From Hemibagrus wyckioides (Eukaryota > Chordata > Actinopteri > Siluriformes > Bagridae), in the NCBI RefSeq assembly GCF_019097595.1, contig NC_080710.1:12577280-12641279 (forward strand): a stretch of DNA of 64,000 nt, in the 5' to 3' direction. Shown one piece after another: positions 51,382 to 61,431 of the stretch. The first letter of the stretch is position 1, and the number at the start of each line of letters is the position of its first letter. The notes under the pieces were generated by a model. The model did not search any database and was not told where the DNA came from. It saw nothing but the letters and a program-made list of their open reading frames with translations. The translations under genes were made by a program, and so were the position numbers.

Positions 51382-53797
51382 GAAATATTCTTACTGTAAT
51401 CTCATTCACACACACAAGTTCTGCTGTATGCTGATGCAGAAGAGTGACACACTGTCCAATCTTTCATCATTTCTTATTTATTTGAGTCTGAAAAGCCCAG
51501 AATCCCATTGACCTAAAAAAATTCCTTTCCTGCCCCAGCTGCCATGGAAGGCCCTGATAACTGAACTGCTACAGGAGTAACAGATGAGTGCCTCCTGTTT
51601 CAATGCCCCACAACAGACTCTATGTGATTGCTGTTCCAGAGACTTTCATAGTGTTTTTTTTTTCATGACTGGTGCAGGAACAGCACTGTCAGTGAGATGA
51701 TGGGAAAGCCAGAAGAAAGAGCAGTGGGATAATTTATAAAGCTGTCGGCTTCGGAGCCCCTGTATTAAAAAAACGCACAGGGAAGCTACTGTCCAACAAC
51801 AATATACAAGCATTCTCTAGAGCAAAAGAGCGAGCTATCAAAGAAAAAAGAGCAAAGTGAGAAAGATAGATGAGATGCAAGGAGAGGCTGAAGCATGTAT
51901 ATGTCACAGAGAGAGAGAGAGAGAGAGAGAGAGATGGGTCTGTGTTTAATAATATGAATTCAGTTCCATCTTGATTAGAACCATGCTGCATATTTTGCCC
52001 TTCTTATGAAAAAAAGATAGCAATTGGAGGTGGAAGTATGCTCAAACCCTCCTTCCTACACAAGGGAGACATACAGTAAAGTCCAAAATCTATGTGCACA
52101 ACATGAACTTTTGCATTTATCATACATAAGAAAAAAATGTGAATTGTACTTCATTTATAACCTAGTTCCGAGTTAATATCTGTACTTGGTGGGTCATCTT
52201 CTAAAGAATTGCAAAAAAATTAATGCAGATATTCTGTAGTTTAAAGAGTGACATAGTGACTTAAACTTGCTTACTTTGAGATCCAGATGCTCGGTTAAAA
52301 CATTATTCATTAACACAGTGACTGTTTTAGTTGCTATTAGAGAAGACAGAGCTCAGGGTCTGTTCCTTGCTCATGTACATAACAAGCTTCATTCCAAACC
52401 TTGGGATAGCTTCTTCAGATTTCTAAGAGATATTATTTCTATATAATAGCTATATTTATTTCATTATATTTAATGTTCTAACAGCTTATAGCATCTCTGA
52501 CCAAGCTGGATTTTCCAGCAGAAATGTGCAGTCTGTACACACAGTATGTATCCCTCCACATGTTCGTGTTATATCCTCATTATGGATAAACATCTCTGGC
52601 TGATGAACTGTTACTCATGCTTAGTCACTTAATGGTCACACACACAGCCTAGACTTATTCTGAATCCCAGTGGACAACCAGTTTGCTCCTGTTGGCAAAT
52701 GTTAGGATAATCTGTAAGACTGTAAAAGAGAGGGCATGGCATAAAGATCCGAGCAAAAGAGCAGCAGCTAAATGCAAATGCAAACTGTTCCAGGAAACAT
52801 TTTCTTGCTGAATCATTTGTTATGTTAAAAAAAACCAGGAGCATAGAAAATTCTGGTTTTCTTATAATCTAATTCAACTAATTAGTAGAAAAACAGATGG
52901 AAAAAGTAATCTAGATACTTTGTATGGCCAAAAGTTTGTGGACACCCGATCAATCACAGTAATCACAATTTTAACCACCACATTCCAGATTTAGTCTTCT
53001 TTTGCTGTTATAATGAGCTCCACTCTTCTGGGAAGGTTTTAAACTACATGATAGAGCATGGCTGTGGGGGATTTACTAATTCAGTCACAAGAGCATTAAT
53101 GAGGTATTGGGTTAGGAGGCACTGTCAGTTTTCCAGCTCATCCCAAAGAGGTTCAGTGGGGTTGAAGCTCTTCCTCTCCAACCTCAGCAAACCATGTCTT
53201 CATGAAGCCCACTATGTGCACAGGGACATTGTAATGCTGGAACAGGTTTGAGCTGCTTAGTTTAAGAAAGGGAAATTGTACATACAGAGATATCTTTTAC
53301 TTTATAGCAACAGTTTGCAGTAGAACCACAAACAGGTGTAATGGTCATGTGTCTTCATATTCTAGGCCATATAATATAAATATTCAAAACAGAAAAGCTG
53401 GGCAAAAGAGTAAAAGTAGTAACGTGATGTGGGGATGTGGTAGCTTTTTAGTGGTTAAGGTGTTGAACTACTGAAGGTTGTGAGTTTGAATCCCAGGCCC
53501 ACCAAGCTGCCCCTGCTTAGTGCCCTTGAGTAAGACCCTTAACCCTCAATTGCTCAGTTGTATAAAATGAGATAAACTGAATAAGAGCATATGCCAAATA
53601 CCATAAATGTAAATGAGTACTGTACAATTCCACACACACATTGTCCAGTGTAACAGATATAAAGGGTTAATACACCTTCATAGAATTAGGCGATCTATTT
53701 ACCTTTGATCCAACCAGTGTGTAGAGCCACTGAACTGTTTCATTGTGTCCAATCAGGCCGTTCATCCCATCCACATAGAGCATGATCTGCCCAAGAG
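26491..53797 (-). CDS. fhod3: FH1/FH2 domain-containing formin FHOD3 (5' exons beyond the right edge)
   Basis: Actin-assembling formin of the FHOD group; in vertebrates FHOD3 acts in sarcomere assembly in heart and skeletal muscle. Exons in order: 53703-53797, 51236-51347, 50865-50959, 50636-50779, 50275-50516, 47822-47896*, 47253-47648*, 46023-46043*, 45202-45321, 44413-44547, 43477-43527, 41815-41999, 39686-40156, 38661-39550, 37159-37317, 35084-35266, 34826-34945, 34067-34228, 32435-32625, 31338-31530, 29699-29722*, 28716-28896, 28440-28601, 26491-26573 (* probably optional). Phase is continuous, giving 1,495 residues plus stop. Domains: end of FH3, basic Ser/Arg linker, coiled coil, acidic region, FH1, FH2, DAD-like tail. 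FHOD3 rather than FHOD1 is supported by the linker RRASV...RRRSRRHS, the [11 protein letters not shown] exon, [15 protein letters not shown] and the tail. a/b duplicate not resolved. Missing: roughly the first 170-180 residues of the human protein. Confidence 0.93.
26830..27520. repeat. Diverged tandem repeat in fhod3 last intron, split by a retroelement fragment
   Basis: A loose unit of about 30-40 bp (gtttgaccaatcc, ccactcctgcagaaa) recurs at 26835-26925 and about ten times at 27175-27520. A different repeat sits between the two blocks. Confidence 0.65.
26933..27168 (+). repeat. Teleost interspersed repeat (cattgtcacaaagcagcttt type)
   Basis: attttatttgtattgggctt, cattgtcacaaagcagcttt and ggaaaaactccctgagatga are hallmarks of a repeat very common in ostariophysan fish genomes. 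Confidence 0.65.
27690..28360 (-). repeat. tRNA-type SINE (minus strand) interrupted by a Tc1-like element
   Basis: The left piece (27690-27733, acagcatttggctgacgcct) and the right piece (28241-28360, minus strand cccttaagcacgacccttaa) are parts of one SINE also seen at 53440-53625. The Tc1-like copy lies between them with TA at both edges. Confidence 0.6.
27732..28241 (+). mobile_element. Tc1-like non-autonomous copy 2 (510 bp)
   Basis: Ends ta-ccgatcagg and ctggtcagtg-ta. The plus strand from 27862 encodes the HTH start of a transposase ([33 protein letters not shown]), then jumps to a short C-terminal piece ([11 protein letters not shown]). The catalytic core is deleted; relative to copy 3 it also lacks about 27 bp after ISKTA. 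Confidence 0.82.
29607..29668. repeat. (CA)n microsatellite downstream of the fhod3 microexon
   Basis: Two CA runs broken by cag; in the fhod3 transcript this is (UG)n starting about 32 nt after the microexon donor. Confidence 0.95.
29699..29722 (-). CDS. fhod3: fhod3 24-nt microexon encoding SEDEEDSE
   Basis: Acceptor tttttcctttctag, donor GTATGC, phase 0 on both sides, between KMITD and SGKFAG. The eight residues fit [S/T](D/E)5XE. Mammalian FHOD3 has a muscle-specific exon of eight residues at this place with the pattern T(D/E)5XE, reported as a CK2 target that directs the protein to myofibrils. Ser replaces Thr here and keeps the acidic +3 position. Confidence 0.75.
29723..30700 (-). other. 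fhod3 intron, left part
   Basis: Between the microexon and Tc1 copy 3. A GC-richer patch near 30240-30540 has no repeat match. No coding block. Confidence 0.45.
30701..31220 (+). mobile_element. Tc1-like non-autonomous copy 3 (520 bp)
   Basis: Inverted ends tacactgatcaggcataac and gcctggtcggtgta at TA. Encodes the same HTH start as copy 2 ([20 protein letters not shown]) and the same jump to GLFWQQKG. It is the most complete of the three copies, but has a stop after DAHGE. Confidence 0.85.
31338..37317 (-). CDS. fhod3: fhod3 FH2 domain exons
   Basis: Six exons: 37159-37317, 35084-35266, 34826-34945, 34067-34228, 32435-32625, 31338-31530. The ring-forming domain nucleates and caps barbed ends. 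The actin-contacting [11 protein letters not shown] knob (first exon) keeps its isoleucine; [44 protein letters not shown] and [20 protein letters not shown] follow in the usual order. No stop or gap. Confidence 0.95.
31680..32310. repeat. Unnamed interspersed repeat, copy A (fhod3 intron)
   Basis: ttctgatccagggggtgaat and gcaaccatcaacatcaatat are shared with copy B at 33690-33990; a second block (cctcctaaatgatttct near 32280) matches 33222-33240. The gaatacttatgcaa motif is like the ends of some fish Tc1/mariner elements. Confidence 0.5.
32990..33030. repeat. (ATT)n microsatellite
   Basis: About 35 bp of ATT repeats within a very AT-rich intron. Confidence 0.9.
33115..33990. repeat. Unnamed interspersed repeat, copy B (fhod3 intron)
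   Basis: Direct-orientation relative of copy A: ttttgatccagggggtaaat, gcaaccatcagcatcaatat and ccttctaaatgatttct in related order. It lies in the next intron on the 5' side of the gene. Confidence 0.5.
34231..34257. repeat. (CA)n microsatellite forming the 3' splice tract of an fhod3 FH2 exon
   Basis: In the transcript it reads (UG)n-UUUUCAG directly before the exon 34067-34228. Confidence 0.92.
35267..37158 (-). other. fhod3 intron
   Basis: Nothing recognised beyond a (GT)8 run at 35478-35493 and an (AG)n run at 36979-37000. Confidence 0.5.
37318..38660 (-). other. fhod3 intron
   Basis: Several short open frames on both strands, none with family resemblance. A gaaggaga purine-rich tract lies near 37915-37960. 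No repeat family recognised. Confidence 0.5.
38661..39550 (-). CDS. fhod3: fhod3 large exon: pre-FH1, FH1 and start of FH2
   Basis: 890 nt. Starts [20 protein letters not shown], then [45 protein letters not shown] and [19 protein letters not shown]1 follows with four runs of five or six prolines (around 38890-39020) that bind profilin-actin. FH2 begins at [15 protein letters not shown]. Confidence 0.95.
39686..40156 (-). CDS. fhod3: fhod3 acidic Glu-rich exon
   Basis: 471 nt. Glu/Lys-rich ([20 protein letters not shown]), then [20 protein letters not shown], a block well kept with human FHOD3 ([11 protein letters not shown]...NCSASS). The long plus-strand frame over the same DNA is its antisense shadow. 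Confidence 0.9.
40157..41814 (-). other. fhod3 intron
   Basis: No repeat family or exon-like block recognised. Confidence 0.5.
41815..44547 (-). CDS. fhod3: fhod3 coiled-coil exons
   Basis: Exons 44413-44547 ([19 protein letters not shown] ... IEREERTRF), 43477-43527 ([18 protein letters not shown], 51 nt) and 41815-41999 ([16 protein letters not shown], then a Ser-rich tail). The 51-nt exon is frame-neutral; without it the chain reads FRYKQVERL, the form of shorter human isoforms. The donor after exon 44413-44547 is GTTCAT, unusually weak. Confidence 0.87.
42160..43031 (-). mobile_element. Internally deleted Tc1-like transposon in an fhod3 intron
   Basis: Inverted ends: acactcaatgagctccttat at left, and gtgttccttataaaatactc then agtgag at right. 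The minus strand contains decayed transposase blocks (WDVIE..., [15 protein letters not shown], [15 protein letters not shown] between 42250 and 42660). About 870 bp, shorter than a complete Tc1 element, with stops. Confidence 0.75.
45202..45321 (-). CDS. fhod3: fhod3 linker exon (Ser/Thr/Pro-rich)
   Basis: 120 nt, acceptor tttattcaacag, donor GTAACC. Reads [20 protein letters not shown] then [11 protein letters not shown] and SPNDSKPD. Equivalent in place and composition to the human stretch around SSRPSSGSSVPTTPTSS. Confidence 0.82.
45322..47252 (-). other. fhod3 intron around the candidate microexon
   Basis: Apart from the 21-nt candidate (46023-46043) nothing is recognised. Confidence 0.45.
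46023..46043 (-). CDS. fhod3: fhod3 candidate 21-nt microexon
   Basis: Acceptor ttcaacattcgcttccag, strong donor GTAAGA. Seven codons (RATPSVG plus shared base) in the same phase 2 frame. A longer upstream acceptor would bring a stop, so only the 21-nt form is open. Confidence 0.42.
47253..47648 (-). CDS. fhod3: fhod3 candidate optional exon 2: 396-nt Ser/Pro-rich
   Basis: Acceptor gtcatcttatag, donor GTAGTG. 132 codons open in the same phase (2 in, 2 out) as its neighbours. Begins [19 protein letters not shown] and includes [18 protein letters not shown] and [16 protein letters not shown], low-complexity Ser/Thr/Pro sequence typical of formin linkers. I do not recognise a counterpart in FHOD3; its exon status is inferred. 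Confidence 0.6.
47822..47896 (-). CDS. fhod3: fhod3 candidate optional exon 1: 75-nt Glu-rich
   Basis: Acceptor ttcactacag, donor GTACTC. 75 nt, phase 2 in and out, so it can be skipped without frame change. It reads [20 protein letters not shown] then QGSA. No family match; supported by splice sites, open frame and phase only. May correspond to the extra linker exons of the long human FHOD3 isoform. Confidence 0.55.
47897..50274 (-). other. fhod3 intron
   Basis: No repeat family recognised. The plus-strand exon-like block at 48959-49012 is discussed among the rejected items. Confidence 0.45.
50275..50516 (-). CDS. fhod3: fhod3 basic Ser/Arg-rich linker exon
   Basis: 242 nt. Starts [20 protein letters not shown] and continues with [22 protein letters not shown] and [12 protein letters not shown]. 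The methionine is internal: the exon has an acceptor (ttatttag) and joins FNIYE of the previous exon. Lower half ends in a GTGAGG donor. Confidence 0.9.
50636..53797 (-). CDS. fhod3: fhod3 FH3 (armadillo-like) domain exons
   Basis: Four exons: 53703-53797 ([14 protein letters not shown]...WLYTLVGSK), 51236-51347 ([18 protein letters not shown]...AVDNKR), 50865-50959 ([20 protein letters not shown]) and 50636-50779 ([20 protein letters not shown] ... [11 protein letters not shown]). They match the FHOD FH3 region, which binds the C-terminal tail in the inhibited state. The first exon here starts in phase with a missing base supplied by an exon outside the window. Confidence 0.92.
51183..51231. 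repeat. (GT)n microsatellite directly downstream of an fhod3 exon
   Basis: About 48 bp; in the transcript (AC)n begins 5 nt after the exon end at 51236. Confidence 0.95.
51350..51381. repeat. (CA)n microsatellite directly upstream of the same fhod3 exon
   Basis: About 31 bp; in the transcript it is (UG)n reaching the acceptor UAG at 51348-51350. Confidence 0.95.
51382..52915 (-). other. fhod3 intron
   Basis: A (GA)n run at 51908-51934; nothing else recognised. Confidence 0.45.
52919..53260. mobile_element. Fragment of a Tc1-like non-autonomous element
   Basis: Begins with tatggccaaaagtttgtgga, the end of a fish element family, and continues with ctccactcttctgggaaggt and aaagaggttcagtggggttg, minus-strand transposase C-terminal sequence. 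The other end is missing. Confidence 0.6.
53440..53625 (+). repeat. tRNA-derived SINE
   Basis: Box A-like tagtggttaaggtgttgaac, box B-like gagtttgaatcc, then cttgagtaagacccttaacc and a tail with gccaaataccataaatgtaa. Pol III boxes are decayed. Confidence 0.65.
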
Positions 53798-56049
53798 CTG
53801 AAAGAAAGAGAAAAAGACTGACTCGCACACACCTCAAGCATTAAATGAGGAAGATTGTATGTGTGTGTAAACTATAGAACAAATCCTCTACCCATATTCA
53901 CAACACACACAAGGAAAGTAAAGAATGTGCATACATTTTTGTTACAATAAGATCAAAGTATGGCATTAGAATTAGAGCCAGCTGCTGCATGCCCTTACAC
54001 AGTACACACACACACACACACACACACTCATGAAACAACGGTCTGACAGGCTCATGAAGCAGTCTGCAATGCTACAACCTACACACATACATATATGTCT
54101 TCAGAGAACTTGGACCAAACCCTGCTCCTTAAGCCTGAGCCGGACAGGCGGAAAAATATTTGAGCAGGCCAGAGCACTGGGGCGTAAAACGTGAGTGCCA
54201 TTTGTAACAGGACACATAAAGCGGGTCATAACAAGAACTTAGGGAGCACAGGAGGGAGCCACTAAAACACACGGCTTCCGTTTGACAGCCGTGGACAGGG
54301 GGCGAAATAAAAACCTGATGGAGGCAAAGAACGAATCAAGGTCAACACATGACATTCTTAAGAATTTCTGTCTGGAGAATGAAAATAAAATCTCTGCCCC
54401 CCTCCAACCAAACCCCTCCCTCACAGATATAGAGTTTATATATTATGTATACTATATAGCTAATGAGACATAGTTGAATTTATAGTCACAGTAATGCAAG
54501 ATGTTTAGATCTGAGCTATGTACTGATCTCTAGTCCCTGGTTTAAAATTACAGGGGCATTTGAGGCTTGTGTCCAATGATTTAATCATCTTAAAATCACA
54601 AGCATTCAGACAGAATGAGCTTATGGTGGGCATGTTCTTCCACTTTGCTGGACATCTGCAAGAAAGACGAGCTCTGGATGAAACTCACACAATGCGACTG
54701 CTTGATAAAGAACATACCTAAAGGCTTAGTGAATGACTATGTAGACTATAGTGATAGCTACCTAGAGACAGGGAATGACTTCAGCATGAAGTTCAAGCCC
54801 CCGAATTCAGCTGTGAGGTCAATAATATGACAGCTTACACACATCTTTGCAGCTCGATATATATGTGTGTATGTATGCTGTTTCCTAGACTAAGCAGATG
54901 TTTTGAAACGATAAGGACTGAACTGAAACGGTCCCAACAGTAATCCAACTACCTGAAATATTAATAGCTGTTTTGACGAGGTAGCCTTGAGGATAACTGG
55001 AAAAATCATTAATATCTCCTGACCCAGGAATGACACTAAAACCCATTTAGCAAGGCTCTAAAACTCCCAGCTCTGTCTGCACACTGCTCCTTTATCGCCT
55101 GCTGGCACTCGCCACGACTCCACTTTCAGTTTTTACCTGAAACAATCCCTTTTATCTGGAGCAGGGCCTGTTGTGGAGCTGGGTGCCAGGTTCCCATGCA
55201 GCGAAAAGGGAAGGAAGGAAAGAGGAAAAGAGAGAGAGAGACAGAGGACTAGGGTTAAAGCCAATGTAAGGCTCCTTGCTGTGGCTTTCACTGTTTCCCT
55301 CATCCCATACTGTCCTTCTTTCCTCAGCATGGGGGAACAAGGAGTTATGAATGCACTGTACACACGCCAAGATTCCCAGGTGCAGCTCTGTGTGCAAGGG
55401 TGTATGTGTGTGTGTGTGTGTGTGTGTATGTGCACCACTGGCTGTGGGGTGACTCTTCATCTTTTATCAATCAAGGCTAATTACTCAAAACCTTGACGAC
55501 AGCATTCCATACAGTCTTCCACCCGTGATGTACATACGCAGCATTGCAAAACTGCCAAAGTGCAATGACAGATGAGCAGACAGTATCACACACACACACA
55601 CAGTGTCATAATGCTGTGGAAACAAACCACAGTAAAGCAGTGATTAACACTGCGGCGTGTGAACGATGCTCCACTGTAAGTCCACTCCTCACTCCTGGCA
55701 GGTGAGTAATGTAATGAGCCGTTACTCACACACTCCACAAGCCTCCCTAACGGAGTTCTACATCTCAGTCAATGCTCCACTGCACCCATGGGTATATCTC
55801 AGGTCACAGAGCTAGATGCTCATTGCTAACCCAGTTTTTTTAAAGTAGCAATTCAGTTTGGAGCATTTTTCAGTCCTGGAACACAGTCGAGTGGGAGACG
55901 CTTTGTCTTGTTTTGTTTTGGCTAGACATGAAGACTAAATGATAAGGGAATAAAACACAAAATAAAGCACATGATGAATGTTTTTTTTTGTCTGGTTTGA
56001 CTTTACATTTAAGGTCTGTTTGTTGTATTGCTTGCGTTTATTTATTAAA

Positions 56050-56300
56050 TGAAGTTGCTTCATTGCTGCCACAATGCTCCATGGTCCTCGGTTTAAACCT
56101 GAGCTCGGGTTTCTCAGGGTTTCACATGTTCTTAACATGTCCACATGGGTTTTCCTGTGGTTTTATGGTTTCCTTCCACCTTCTGCAAGCAATCCAGTAA
56201 GTGGAATCAATTAGGATTTGTTATTTATTTTATTTGTATTTCATTTCATTATATTTCCACTATGCCAGGAATACCAAGAATTTAAACTGACGCTGATGTA
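56050..56300. repeat. Teleost interspersed repeat fragment, inverted relative to 4728
   Basis: ggtttaaacctgagctcggg, ccacatgggttttcctgtgg and tggtttccttccacc resemble the reverse complement of the gtgggaggaaaccgga repeats. Confidence 0.45.
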
Positions 56301-57123
56301 TAAAGAGCACTAAATAAATAAAAAACCCCTTTTGATTGTTAGCACTAACGACATACTGACAGAAATTGAAATATAGTCTGCTCTACGTTGAAACACCTGT
56401 ATGTTCTCTGTAGCCTCCCTCCCTCAACCCACATCTCATCAAACAGTCAGTGACAACAGCCATTACTGTACATCTCACTTGACTCCTCTTTAACTCCAAA
56501 CACAGCTCTTTTCACATCAGCCGTCAGCGTCTGACATGTCACTGTGGTGGGACTGAAGCTGCACCTGTGGCCCTCTCTGAGGGGGGTATGGTAGGGTGAG
56601 AGCAGGAATGTGTGTGAGTGAGAAGAGACTGATGGGTAATTAGGGAGCACAGCTTGAGTAATCGGTGCTAAGTCAACTCCTCCTACTGACGGAGCTCCGC
56701 TCTCTCAGCCGGCAGCTAAGCCAACATGCAATCTGGGAATTGGGATTTGAGGTTGGCTGGGCAACTCCATGCTAAAATGACTATATTATACTGCTATGAA
56801 ACACTGTATTGTGCAAAGGTCTTAGATACCCTATATACTTTATATCCATTTTGTCCTAATTTTAGTATCTCAATGCATTAGTGTGTTAGTAGAAACAAGC
56901 ATATAGAGACCATTTTAGATAAAAAGCTAACTAGGAGACATATAACCATTTAAAAGAACTTAAAGGAACTTTTCACAAGATCCCACCAGAACAGAAGCAT
57001 ATTTAAAGGCAAAGAACATTTACAAATAACAAGCAATTACAAATATTGCTTTAATTAGGTGTTTGAACATTTAACAATTGAACAGTTTAATTTTTGTTTG
57101 AACAGCTCCTTTTGTCATTGTCT

Positions 57124-57160
57124 TCATTCATTCATTCATTCATTCATTCATCTATCCATT
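57124..57160. repeat. (ATTC)n microsatellite
   Basis: Seven or so units of attc, bordering the SINE at 57188. Confidence 0.9.
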
Positions 57161-57185
57161 CATATTAACCAGTTCATGTAAGTCA

Positions 57186-57392
57186 GGGTAACTATGGCTC
57201 AAGTGGTTAAGACTCTGGGTCATTGACCGGAAGATCGGGCATTCAAGCCCCAGCACCATCAAGTTGCCACTGCTGGGCCCTTGAGCAAGGCCCTTAACCC
57301 TCTCTGCTGTAGCATGGCTGACCCTGCACTCTGACCCCAACCTCCAAGGCTGGGATACACTGTGCTGTAATGTATATGTGACAAATAAAGGC
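57186..57392 (+). repeat. tRNA-derived SINE, well preserved
   Basis: Box A atggctcaagtggttaagac, box B gcattcaagcccc, then gggcccttgagcaaggccct and a 3' end tatatgtgacaaataaaggc. Clearly a SINE, with no acceptor-stem pairing expected of a tRNA gene. Confidence 0.78.
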
Positions 57393-59141
57393 TATTTCTA
57401 CACAGACAGGAGCCCAAGCTTAGAATTGAACTGTGACACCACTATAATCCCTCATTCCGTTTTTTTTTTGCATCTATCAAATCTAAATCTGACCTTGCTT
57501 GATAACCTCTCATGCATCTGGTCAAAAAAGAGGAAAATTCCTTTTTGCTCTTTATTATTTTTTTTTTTCAGGTTTTCGTAGATACACATTTTTCTGGTTA
57601 ATGGAGTAGAAAAAAAAGGTTTTGAGCATTATCTTACACATGGCACAGTGATAACAAGCTCACTAGACCCTTCTTCTGCCTCAAATGCTCTCTACACAGA
57701 AAGAGTAATGAGGCAATGGCAGGCCGGCATCCACTCTCAAAACACGCTGGCTTGAACACGAACGAAAACGGATGCAGGAAAAAAAGAAAGAAAGAGAAAC
57801 ATCTTTTGCCCCTCCTAGAGAGTCTGTAAGTGTTTAATAAGCTGCCTGGCACTCAGCACTCGCTCTCGCACTGTGTAAACGGCTTGCTCTTCTACTTCTT
57901 CAGCTTTTGGCACGGATGTTTGCATTTCTCTACAATGTGCACAAAGACCTCGGACGGGGCGACTGTAGACCGTGTGAACCAGCGCTGCGGCTGTCCTGTG
58001 GAGCCAAACGGAAAGGCTGGCAAAGGATTGTGGGAAGGCTGGTCTAGAGGCCTCTCCCTCTACCTAACCACAGCAATCACTCAGTCACGGCAGCAGGAAT
58101 GCACGACGAGACCCTCACCACAGCCGGCCAAAGGAATGAACCCGCTCATCGGACTCGAAACATGACGGAAACCCCAGAAGAGAGATCATGCAGACTCAAT
58201 ACTGCAGTAGACTCCCATTCACCGAGCACACACAGCCAAAATAACAGTGTTTTTTTTTTCCTCTAGGTTCCTTCTTGCATGATTCACTCTTCTGTATTAT
58301 TTTCTCTTCTTTCCCACACGTGTTTCATTTTTATTTCAAATTTTCCTCAGAACTGGGTCAGCCAAGCTTGGTGCGCATGCTCCTATGAGCTACATTTCAG
58401 CATGCTACATTTCTTTTCCGAGGGATTTCAAGGCAATGGACCAAGCAATCTCCTCTACCACAGTTAGCTTTTTATCCACTGTGTACCCTGTGCTCTATAT
58501 GAAAAAAAGAAAAATGTTTTCACATTCCAGAAAGTATTTTGGACAGGTTATTATAAATACCGTTCCATCAGAAGCATAAATATATGACATCCTCTGTAAG
58601 TAGACGTTAAGAGTGTTCTAAATATTTGATGAGCTTTTCCTGTAAACTCAGCCCAGTCCTTTTTCCCTGTCTCAACTGACTGTGATTTGATACGGCTCCT
58701 CATTCCACTGTCTTTTTTTTTTTTTTTTTTTTACAATTACAGTCCAATTAAAATGTTATTAGCATTGGGCTTGAACAATGTATATTCAGCAGGAGATCAT
58801 CATTTGTCTATCAGCAAGTCCCCATTCTAATCGCTCTCACCACATCACCACCCAGGCTGCGTCTGACTGGCGTCCAATCAGACATGCTACTTTAGCTATC
58901 ACCCCGTTGATTTGAGAGACTTAAGAGCCTGGAAGTATTTCATTTCAAATAAGCAGAGTATAATGATGCATAGTCACAGCCAAAATGTGCATTGCCAGCA
59001 AACGGCTGCAACTACTGAAATGACCTTCCCAGCCCTGATGAATCCTCAGTAGGAAGCAGTGTTTTGACAACAGACTGTAGAGGATATAGTTTTGTTGTAT
59101 CAGCAATAAGAGATGTTTTTGTGTATGTGGATTTCTGACTG

Positions 59142-59482
59142 CTATCCATCCATCCATCCATCCATCCATCTACCCATCCATTTTCTGTACCACTTCTGTA
59201 CTACACAAGCTTGCAGGTCCACACTGGAGTCTATCCCAAGGGACAGGGTAACAACCCATTACAGAACACGATCGCACTCACAATCTCTGGACATTTTTAG
59301 AGATCCCAATCAGTCTACAACACATGTCTTTGAACTGAGAGAGGAAACCGGAGTACCTGGAGGAAACCCTCAAATCACAGGGAGAAAATACAAACCCTAC
59401 ATACACATCGCTGAGTCGGAAATCAAACCCCCCAACCCTGGAGGTGCGAGGCGAACGTGCTTACCACTAAGCTTACATATCC
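59142..59482 (+). repeat. (ATCC)n plus teleost interspersed repeat
   Basis: Starts with about nine atcc units, then ccattttctgtaccacttct, gaggaaaccggagtacctgg and a gtgcgaggcgaacgtgctta end. Same family as 4728-4985. Confidence 0.65.
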
Positions 59483-61400
59483 CCTATATCATTTTTATTT
59501 CCCATATATGATTTAATCTTCTCTAGAAAACTGAACTCTTTGGGAACATGGAAAATGAGCAGTTTTTTTGAGGCTGTACGCTTAAATATTCTCACTTGCC
59601 GTTGTACAAAAACATATAGAGCTCAACGAGCGTAGCAAATATAACTCATGACCATAAAAAACGTTGAAGGATGAACTGTGGTGAATCGTTATGGCACTAC
59701 AGAGGACACTCGTGCTGTTTTTGCAATGACCTGCCATATGTCAAAATCATACTCAGTCAAGGCTCATAGCAACTATTAGTCATTACCTATACGACTCTGC
59801 GTTAACATGCTCAACTCGGATGACCTGCCTCCATAAATTTACTTTAATTTCATGTCCTGGATTATTCCACTCAACAGACCGAATGTCTATGGTGCAGGCT
59901 TCCATCTGAATGCTTTCTTTCATTGTTCTCATCTTTGTCTTATGTTCAGACTTTCTAGTTACCAAATTTGAGGTCAAACATACAAGCTTCCTAGACACTT
60001 CAAAAATGGGACTTACCAACTGAATTATTTTCAAGGGAGAATATATCAGCTGTATGTTAAACCCTGCCATGAGAGAAGTGGGCGGAGATGAAGAAACAAC
60101 TGAAAAGAACTAAAGAACTTCTGTGTTTGCACAAAGCATTGAAAACCAAAGAGAGGCATACAAAAGGCACTGGGTAACACCCAGCGTCCCCTTGCCAAAC
60201 CATCTGCACCTGACAATTACCTGAATAAATCTAAGAAGGTCCATGGGTCTCTGGATATTTGAACTAGCTTGTATCATTTCACACATTTCGCCTTGACAAA
60301 CTGATATATAACCATAGCAAAATGCTTCCATATATCATCCATATGGTGCGCTGCCTTCACTGGGAGGTCTTGTGGTAAGTCTAAGGCGTGTGTATGTGCT
60401 GCTGTGGGTGCCTTTACTTTTGCTTTTACACTGGTGTTGTGAGCTGGGAGCCTTGTTCTCAGAGCTGCCGCTGTCTAGAAGTCATCACACAGCACGGTTT
60501 ATACGTCAAGCCAATGTGGCTCGATGACAAATGGCACAGAGAGCTCGATCAACAAACTGCAAATGGAAGTCGTAATCAGTGGAATGTTGCTAGACAAATT
60601 TACACTGGTGAGATCAACTATGAATCATCTTTAAAACTAAAGTGTAATGCGTTTCTCCTTGTTGTGATGAGATAAAACTGTTTACTCTTAGAGCACACCT
60701 TTTAGTAAATGTGATGGAAAATAACCACTTGAAGAGGCAGCGCCATGGAAGATTAGGAGTTCTGACAGCACTGAAACAATGATTATGAATTATTATTTAA
60801 ATGATTATTTAATTTATTAATGAATAACTTTCAGTCTTTTTAACCATTTAGAGTTATAGTTTATGCTGTGGAATTTATAGTTATATATGGATATATATAT
60901 ATAGTTATATATAGTTGTATATGGATGAATTAATTTACTGGAAGGAGTCTTAGTGATGGGCAATACATTTTCTGCCATGGGAAATTCTTCAGGACAGACA
61001 ACTTTACACTTGCTGGTTTCTCAGTAATTTTAAGATAGAGACAGAGAGAGAAGGAAATAATCACCCGAAAAAAGGCAGCGCCCTGTCTGATAAAGATTCA
61101 GCGCCGGGTTGTGGGAGCGCTGTACTAGCGGTTATGTATGAGCAGACTGTGTGTCATGTTTTCTCACCTATTATCTTGTCACACCAGAGATTTCATCTTA
61201 GATCAGGAGTAGCATGTGGAAAAAAATGTGGTCTGTCTGTAAAAGTCAAAGAGCAGCCGCAGAGAAAGAAATACTGTACATCTGCGCTCATAATTATTCA
61301 CTGGAAACCAGCATATGTCAACTCTCACAGCTGAGACAAACAATTCTCTTGAACACTGCAAAAGGTTAAACGGATACAGTGCATGAGAGCTAGGCAGAAC

Positions 61401-61431
<31 letters not shown>

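Noticed and set aside
57186..57392. Possible tRNA gene (box A and box B present)
   Set aside because: The body continues into a SINE with a known-type 3' tail and there is no cloverleaf acceptor pairing.
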